NCBI GenBank assembly: GCA_026119935.1
Contig: JALRMH010000012.1
Span: 124,001 to 188,000 of the forward strand
Reading direction: 5' to 3'
Source of the DNA: Endothia cerciana
Lineage: Eukaryota > Ascomycota > Sordariomycetes > Diaporthales > Cryphonectriaceae
Length of the DNA stretch: 64,000 nt
Position numbers and translations under genes: made by a program. The notes below the pieces were generated by a model. That model searched no databases. It had not been told where the DNA came from and worked only from the letters and a program-made list of their open reading frames with translations. This document shows positions 57,901 to 64,000 of the stretch, one piece after another; the first letter of the stretch is position 1, and every line of letters starts with the position of its first letter.

Positions 57901-59348
57901 AGCAAGCCTCGGAAGATCTGACGTTGCGTTTTCGCGTATAACAAAGGAGGCCACCGAGTGCCTGATGGATATAAAAGACGTGATCCACGAGATAGGAATG
58001 GTCAAGCAAGTACGCGAGCATCAAGCCAGTGTCTGGGGGAAAATGCACAACATGGGACCACCAAGAGGCCAGGAAAACGGTCTGGAGACGATTGCGCATC
58101 TCTTGAAAGAACTGATCAATAATTGTCCGGCAAAAGGCCATGAGGACATTCTTGCAAAAGGCGATAAGCCATCCGACCCGCCCACAAGGACGTGTGAATG
58201 GGATGATTCGTGCGATCCCGACCAAGTTAGAGACAACCTGCTCAGCGATACGGCGAGAATCGAAAAGCTTGCAAAGGAAGTTCACGACAAGGTTAGACAC
58301 AGATACCCCAGCTTGTACGCTTTGATGGTTAAGAAGAAAAGAAGGAAGAAGAAAAACAGAAAAGAAAGAAGTTGGCCACACTAATCTAAATCCGTTTCAC
58401 TAGATCAACAGCCTTATGGGCCTCCTCCATGGACAAGCCAGCACCGAGAACGCAATCAAGTCGTCACAGCAGGCCACGTACCTCTCCATCTTTACGGTGG
58501 TGACCGCGATCTTCGTCAGTTGGCCTGCCTAAGGTTTTTGCGCTTACTTCTCCTAACAGCCTATGTACGATTTAGACGCCTTTGTCTTTGGTCCTATCGC
58601 TGCTGGCACTCCAGATCGGGTCTTTCACCCCGGCAAAGCAATGGACTGTGTCACAGGTCGCAGTCGGCTGTGGTAAGTCAACCCGTGTAACAAGGGCTCG
58701 TTCGGAGAGGGCTTGGGGTCTGAATTCACTGATAATTGCTAAGGGACTCTAAGGGCTTGATGAGATCCCTTCCTCTTGAAGTCTCTGGTCTCCCGAGGGG
58801 TCTCGTTATATACACGAAGTTCTTGCTGCCTTAGGCAGCCACCGTTTGACCGGTCTCTCCACATTATGCATGTTGGGAGTACCTTCATTGATGACCCGGG
58901 TCTGTATTGGTTGTCAAGCCTCTGTTGGCCTGCAGGCCACGTGTCGCTGCAGTATTCAGCGTTTTAGTCCTTCGGAAGCCTTCCGTGTGACAACCCGGCG
59001 CAATACTCTCAGTGTTCCGCTCATGTTCCTGACTTGCTGCACGCAGTCATCAGCTTAGTGGGCACATTGGTCCTGTGTCTCGTGGCACTGCGCATGCCGT
59101 GGTCGCGGATTGAGGCGAAGCTACACAAGAGCGTGGACAAGTCGACATCTCAGGAGGGAGAGCACGGGCCTGTCAACGGGCCACCCTTCCAGGATGGCTC
59201 AAAGCCAGCAACTCGGGCATGGTACAAGAAGAAGTGGCATTGGTTCCGCATGAACAGTAAGACATCAGCCGTTGGGGGGGCATTGAGGCGGGCCTCTCTG
59301 TCAGGACTTTTGTTGAAAAGAGACCTGAGGCGCTTCGGTTTCTTTTAG
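54954..59348 (+). CDS. Ankyrin-repeat protein with CorA-like C-terminal membrane domain, one frameshift
   Basis: Eleven putative exons: 54954-55091, 55166-56302, 56395-56409, 56453-56734, 56806-57416, 57518-57654, 57686-57790, 57866-58291, 58404-58514, 58576-58672, 59047-59348. They encode about 1119 residues once a single extra A near 57012-57016 is allowed for. At least four ankyrin repeats occupy about residues 155-340 (for example NQRPLHVACLFGKLEIAQTL and GWTALHLGVLEGSVEVVKML). WFHFQVNN joins RQWVE through a 15-nt exon, as in fungal ankyrin-CorA-like proteins. Later come RTLDDYYDRDLGDE, a coiled region (CLMDIKDVIHEIGMVKQVRE), and two membrane segments (LSIFTVVTAIF/TPLSLVLSLLAL and VISLVGTLVLCLVALR). 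The role is unknown; the C-terminus resembles CorA divalent-cation channels. Odd points are the frameshift, a GC-AG intron (57417-57517) and a 31-nt apparent intron. It may be a recent pseudogene. Confidence 0.65.
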
Positions 59349-60113
59349 GAGGACTCTTCAAAACTGTTGATGCAATGTTCCTTCTTGATGCGAAAGGGCT
59401 TCCGCTCTGTTCTTATCTTTGGTTTTGATTTCAATCGCCTTCAAATGCAAGGTCATCGTCGTGCAGGGCAGGGCTAAAGTCAAGCCCCCGTGCTGCTCCC
59501 TTTTCATCACCGCGTGTCTGAATTTGCCCGACAAGACGAACTTCTTGGCGGCCTGTTGCAACCTAGTTGGCTGGTCTTCATGAGCAATAAAGACAACTTG
59601 GCTTCTGGGCCCCTATAACATCATCCTGCCAGCCTAGCCGGTCTGAAATAATTCAGGGTTGCCTTTGTAGCGGTGGGCAGACGAGCGCTCCTTGCGCACG
59701 CTGTCTGCCGTTTTGTAAGGGTTCCGGATTTGCCATAATACCAAAGGGAAAGCACAGATGAAGGATAACCGCTAGGGTTCTGTGATTCTCCCGACCAAAG
59801 GAAAGCAGGTTCAACAGAGGAGAGGGGGAAGGGCAGGTGGCCGGTGGAAACATTGACTTATTACCTATTCCAGGGGAAATGCTTAGTGTGGGTTGGACAG
59901 GCATTCACGGCAGGGAGAACTCGCGAACAAATCATTTGGACGGAAGAAAGCCGCGCAAACACCTCATCGCATTGGTTCTATGGACGGCCCGGACTTTCCG
60001 CGGCGAAACTTTGTCCTATCTCACCGACCTCGCAAGCTTTGGGAACCCCCCGAGGAGACACAGGCAGGGAACCCCAAGAAGAACCCGTCTCCCCCCCCCC
60101 TCCCTCCCTCCCC
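59349..60113. other. Convergent 3' intergenic region
   Basis: 765 bp between the ankyrin gene's stop and the SRA gene's stop. No gene was recognised. Confidence 0.55.
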
Positions 60114-61364
60114 TCAGAAATAATCCTTGGTGCGGCCAAGGTCGGCCACCTGCTGCCGCGTGGGGGACCGGCGGAAGATCGACGCGAGGGCCTCCTGGCC
60201 AGGGACCCGGTCCAGAACGAAGCGGGCGAACAGGCCGCCCTTGGGGTTCTTCTGAGGCGCGAGGCGCCTGGCGACTATGTATAGGCCGTCATAGCGGATG
60301 CCCACGGATGGGGCGAGGGGGAGAGGGTTCCTGGAGCTGCGCAAGACTCGAACCGGGCGTCCTGAGTTCAGCGACGCCTGCAGGATCTGGGTGGAGCCCT
60401 TGGGGAGCTCATTGGGGTTGGTGTTGCCCTGGCTGCCAGGACCGGAGTAAATGATGGTGTCGCCATGGCTAGCGGATGATCAGCAAGAGGCCAGACGAAG
60501 GAGGCACGAGGATGGGGGTGAAAAAGGGGGGGTGGTGGCAGAAGAAGGTACTTACTCCTCGTCGACGTCCTTGTACTGTCCAGACACCACCACGCTGTAA
60601 GCACCGGCTGACAGTTTGCCAGAAATTCCAGCCATGCGGGAACCGTGGGCGCCGTGGAACAGGGCAACCAGCTGAGACGGAAACCAGTCTCCGGGGGTCA
60701 GGCCGTTATGACCAAAGACCTTGGCCGAGCGCTTCTGGTTGAGGTAACGCCGGTCGAGCTGCGTAGTGGAAATCTTGCCGCCCAGCTTGGGGACGACGCC
60801 GTGCATGATGCCATTGACGCCCCAGATGGGATGGTTGGCAGGAGGCTGTCGGATGGCGGCTGTGCCGGGGTTGTCATTGCTGCCGTCAAGGGGAGCCTGA
60901 GCCACTGAGGACAGGCTGTCATCCTCGCCATCATTCTCGTCATCGTCGGTATCGATCTCGTCTGCCTCACGCTCACCCCAATTCTGAGCCTCATACTCGT
61001 CATAGAGGGCCTTGGCGCGTCGCTTCAGAGGCTCAGGGAAGAAGAAGCCGTCTTTGTCATAGACGAACTGCAGAAGGACGTCGATCTGAGCCTCTACCTT
61101 GAAGCGGGGAGAGATCTCGAAATCATGTTCAAGGAAGGCCAGGAGACGATCGGTGCGCTGGAGCCACTCGTCGGTCTGGACGCTGGACTCAGGGATGCCT
61201 TGGACCTTCCTGCTTCGCTGGGCGTAGCGCTGGATGGACTCCTGTCGCTCCCGGATGATCCAAGCCTTCCTCTCAGCGAAGTTCTTCGACACATATGGGA
61301 TGATGATATCACTGCCATCGTGGTTGACGGCATGCGCCTTGGAGGAGGTTGGTGGTGTAGACAT
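60114..61364 (-). CDS. SRA/YDG-domain protein (UHRF1-like DNA-binding domain)
   Basis: Two exons (61364-60556 and 60468-60114) encode about 387 residues. The N-terminal ~130 residues are helical (KNFAERKAWIIRERQESIQR), followed by an acidic stretch. The C-terminal half is an SRA domain: KVFGHNGLTPGDWFPSQLVA, LFHGAHGSRMAGISG and GAYSVVVSGQYKDVDEE. Across the intron it continues with HGDTIIYSGPGSQGNTNPNE, then SVGIRYDGLYIVARRL (the YDG motif), PKGGLFARFVLDRVPGQ and RSPTRQQVADL. SRA domains bind 5-methylcytosine, often hemimethylated CpG, by base flipping. No RING, PHD or SET domain is present, unlike animal UHRF1 or plant SUVH proteins. A role in reading DNA methylation or chromatin state is inferred from the family. 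Confidence 0.9.
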
Positions 61365-61564
61365 CTTGCTGAAAGGCTACAGAGCCTGACTAGAGAGGTG
61401 GGATATGTCCTGTGCTTGGGAGGTGACTAGTCTAGGTTAGCCACTGTATTTGTTTTGAATACCATATAGATATTGGGGGCATATTCTTACTACTTGTATG
61501 TGAGATGAGTGTAGCTTTGAATATGTGTATGGAGTCGAACTGGCGCCGTAAGGCTGGGCTGTTA

Positions 61565-61855
61565 TGTAGGCTGTTCACTTCTGAAGGCGCGTCGCGTGGA
61601 TGTCGCCGTGTAACTTGGTAAACGCGTTGCTCGTGGCGAAAGATTGTGCAGCCTTGAGAGGGAGGTACTTGGGAATGGAAATGGCGCCGTGAGGCTGAAC
61701 CTTGGTGTTGGCTGTTGACTTCCTGAAGGTGTGACGCGTGGTTTGTGGTAGTGTACACGTCGGCTAAAGGGAAGGATAAGTGAGCCTTGAGAATGTATCT
61801 GGCAGGGAAGTGTTGCCTTCTTAAAGGCACGACACGTGGTTGCAGCCTTGTAAGT
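61565..61855. repeat. Degenerate tandem repeat upstream of the SRA gene
   Basis: Three related blocks share the pattern CTTCcTGAAGGcGcGaCGCGTGG: at about 61576-61600, 61718-61742 and 61816-61840. The first two also share the preceding CCGTgAGGCTG segment, giving a period near 140 bp; the third is closer (about 100 bp). Divergence between copies is substantial, so this is an old duplication. Its position 200-480 bp upstream of the SRA start suggests promoter or 5' leader DNA. Confidence 0.6.
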
Positions 61856-62527
61856 GGGTGGCCACGTCGTTCGTGGCTGCCGTGTGATACAAGTATGTGA
61901 GACTCTGCAATAGCCCTTTATAGACTGGCAGGGGATGGATGCTTGATGAATGTGAAACAGAATCGGTGCACGATGATGAGTGGCTAGAGTGGTCCTGCTA
62001 CCACGCACTGCCTGGAGGCGAAAGGAGACAGTGTTGTGTAGGATGACCGAGGTGGGGCGTGGGTGGGAGAATGTGCATGCAGCAGACTGAAATTCTGGTG
62101 GTGCGCGTTCTTGGAGGAGGTGTTGCTCCGCAATACTGGGTGCTGGGCCCAAGTTTCCAAGAATTGGCGTCCAAGGTCAACAACGCAGAGAAGGGGGACA
62201 ACTGCTGGTCCTTGGTGAGGGTTGAAGCTGTTGCAGGCTCTATTCGCTAAGTATTGGATTGGGGCACTGATTATCTGGAGGTAAGGCGGAGGACCAAGGC
62301 GGCTGTAGAATGGGAAGAGGAGGAGGAGGAGGAGGAGGATATTCACAGCTATATCGCTCCAGATTTGCCGGCCGAGAATGAGTTGAGTTTGCTCAACCAA
62401 ACTAGCGCGCCTCGCTTGAGTCTTGATATTAGGGATCCTACTCAAGGTGCACCCTCCCTCTTGGACCGCTCTAACTTCCTTACAAAGGGGCCCCATATAT
62501 CATGCCCACTGCAGGAGGACCAGTCGC

Positions 62528-62620
62528 ATGTCTGCTGGCGCCAAAAGCCGGGAGCCCATCTTGTCACCAGGTGGACGCTTTGGCTCTGGTGGTACTGTTG
62601 CCGGACCATACACAATTATG
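62528..62620 (+). CDS. Candidate first exon of a small unidentified gene
   Basis: An ATG opens a 31-codon frame, MSAGAKSREPILSPGGRFGS and on to PYTIM, directly followed by a GTGAGC donor at 62621. The Gly/Ser/Pro composition and neat donor look gene-like. I could not find a convincing second exon downstream, so this may be a fossil, a very small gene, or chance. Confidence 0.2.
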
Positions 62621-63534
62621 GTGAGCTTGTAGCCAAGTCAAGTAATGGATTGAGGTTCCTGCCCCTTCAACTGTGGTGACAGTGACAAGAGGATGTCGAA
62701 CGGATGGGGTGGTGCATATATATATATGGTACCTCTACTGTCTATATGGGAGGGATCAAGTGCACTGGTAGTGTAGACCAGCGGTGATAATGACGGTAGC
62801 GATCAAAACGCGTGGAATAGGAGGATGAATGGGACCAAGGACGGTGGGGGAGAACAGAATGTCGATTGACACTGACGGGATATAGGAATCGGCTACCTAG
62901 GTATGATGCAAAATCAGTTGGCATGGGAGAGACCAGCAAGAGGAACTTGAAAAAGAGGATTGTAATGATGCAAGAGAACTTTAGAAATTATCAAGGAGAG
63001 AACTCAGGGTTGATATAGGTGAGAAAGGCTAAAGGTAGCAAGACACAAAGATTGCTGTTATAACAATATATGCAGGTGCCAATTTTTTAGCAAACGGCTG
63101 TCTGATTGTGCATCAACAATGTGTGCAGCTCTTGGGCCTCATAGTACGTGAGGCAAATGAGCGGCTTTGGGCTGCCCCTCGTGAGCAGCTCATGGTGCAT
63201 TTATCCTGGAACACTGATTGGCTCGCGCAAGTTCCTACAATCATGCAGTTCGCATAGCACAGGGGGGGGGGGAGACGGGACTGTCGGTAGTATGTGAACT
63301 TTATACTGTATGCCCCCAATATCCTACGCCTCGCTGTTTGATTGTCATGACCTGTAATGCCTCTTTCATACCCCTGTGGATGGATGTACTCAAATATGCT
63401 TCCCATCTGCCCGAACACGTTCGTGAGATGGCTCGGTCGCTCACAAATATCATCTCTATGCCCACGAACTTGCACCACCCTCTCGAATTCTCAGGCCCGT
63501 CTCAGGTCACCGCCGACCAATGCCACCTCAATTA

Positions 63535-64000
63535 CCGCTGATAGGCGGGTAACGGCTCCGGCGGCGGGACCGGATCCCGCGCGGACGAATCGGCAGCATC
63601 GTTGTACGAGAACTGCAGGCCATACTCGTCCTCCTCCGTGAGTGTCGGGGCGGACGGCTCGGCCGCGTCGCCGACGGCCGGGGGTGGCGGCGCGCTGGGC
63701 CCGGCAGCAGTCGTGCTGCCCCCCAGCCCCGCATCGTAGTCCTCAGGGAACTCAGGCGGTGCGCTTGCCTCGGCCAGCAGCCTCTGCCTCTCCAGCTCCT
63801 GCTTGTCATCCGCGGAGGTCGCGCCCGGAACGGAAGGGTCTGCTGCGAGGTCGTCTAGTGTGGGCACGGACGGCCCAGGAGCGTCGCCGTGGAGTGGCGG
63901 CGGCGGAGGTGCGGCCAAGGTGGACGGCCCAGCGCCGTCGGCATCGACTGGAAGAGCAGGGCCGGCGATCGGTGTGGATGGCTGCTGCGGTTGGCTGGGG
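63535..64000 (-). CDS. Proline-rich acidic C-terminus of an unidentified protein (partial)
   Basis: The frame is open from the right edge to a stop near 63535. The visible ~155 residues are Pro/Ala/Asp-rich: repeated PSxPTLDDL/PSAPTLTEED-like segments, a charged helix (DDKQELERQRLLAEASAPPE), then EYGLQFSYND and the end PLPAYQR. The two related PSVPTLDD/PSAPTLTE motifs suggest short linear binding sites. No folded domain is visible; it must lie beyond the window. Such tails occur in fungal trafficking and ubiquitin-adaptor proteins, but I do not assign a family. Confidence 0.6.

Larger units (their letters stand above)
61365..63534. other. Intergenic region with degenerate repeats
   Basis: 2.2 kb between the SRA gene's start and the next minus-strand gene's stop. 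It holds the repeats described separately, a GAGGAG microsatellite near 62318-62338, a TA repeat near 62717-62727, a G11 run at 63262-63272 and one small candidate exon at 62528-62620. Confidence 0.55.

Noticed and set aside
62254..62679. 141-codon plus-strand frame with a Glu run
   Set aside because: It is driven by a GAGGAG microsatellite, with no family features and no clear start context.
1..64000. CRISPR arrays, prokaryotic operons or ribosome binding sites
   Set aside because: The window is eukaryotic: spliced genes, fungal families, and no spaced direct-repeat arrays.

Overview
This window is nuclear DNA from a filamentous ascomycete (Pezizomycotina, most likely a sordariomycete). The evidence is short GT-AG introns of 50-110 nt with CTAAC-type branch points, GC-rich coding sequence, kilobase-scale gene spacing, and fungal families such as Nif1-like Sel1-repeat, But2-like, SRA/YDG and ankyrin-CorA-like proteins. 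I found no tRNA, rRNA, CRISPR array or intact transposon. All gene models were spliced by eye, so exon ends are predictions.

1-5.3 kb: the 5' exon of an Hcs1/SMUBP2-like helicase (cut by the left edge), a conserved fungal hypothetical protein with poly-Asp and poly-Ser tracts, and a small secreted six-cysteine protein. 5.3-10.6 kb is a gene-poor stretch of over 5 kb.

10.6-24.6 kb is the most interesting region. Five adjacent genes look like a non-canonical biosynthetic cluster without an NRPS, PKS or terpene synthase: a bZIP regulator, a class III PLP aminotransferase, a full-length ABCB exporter, a 681-residue ATP-grasp ligase and a large Gfo/Idh/MocA-type oxidoreductase. They alternate in orientation and form two divergent pairs with shared promoter regions (aminotransferase/exporter and ligase/oxidoreductase). 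A plausible inferred logic is oxidation to a ketone, transamination, ATP-dependent amide bond formation, then export.

25.6-40.4 kb is housekeeping: mitochondrial thiamine pyrophosphate carrier-like, GNAT acetyltransferase, Erv46/ERGIC-3, Nif1/Dsf2-like Sel1-repeat protein and DGAT2 with a very long N-terminal extension.

41-48 kb contains two decayed genes flanking an intact threonine aldolase: a GH37 trehalase pseudogene (nonsense codon inside a family signature, internal deletion, several single-base shifts) and a GT17-type glycosyltransferase with about four frameshifts.

49-64 kb: a secreted But2-like protein, pyroglutamyl-peptidase I, a large ankyrin-repeat/CorA-like membrane protein with one clear frameshift and unusual introns, an SRA/YDG protein with degenerate tandem repeats upstream, and the proline-rich C-terminus of a gene cut by the right edge. 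Runs of ten or more G or C are unusually frequent across the window. One lies exactly at a frameshift, so some breaks could be assembly errors.
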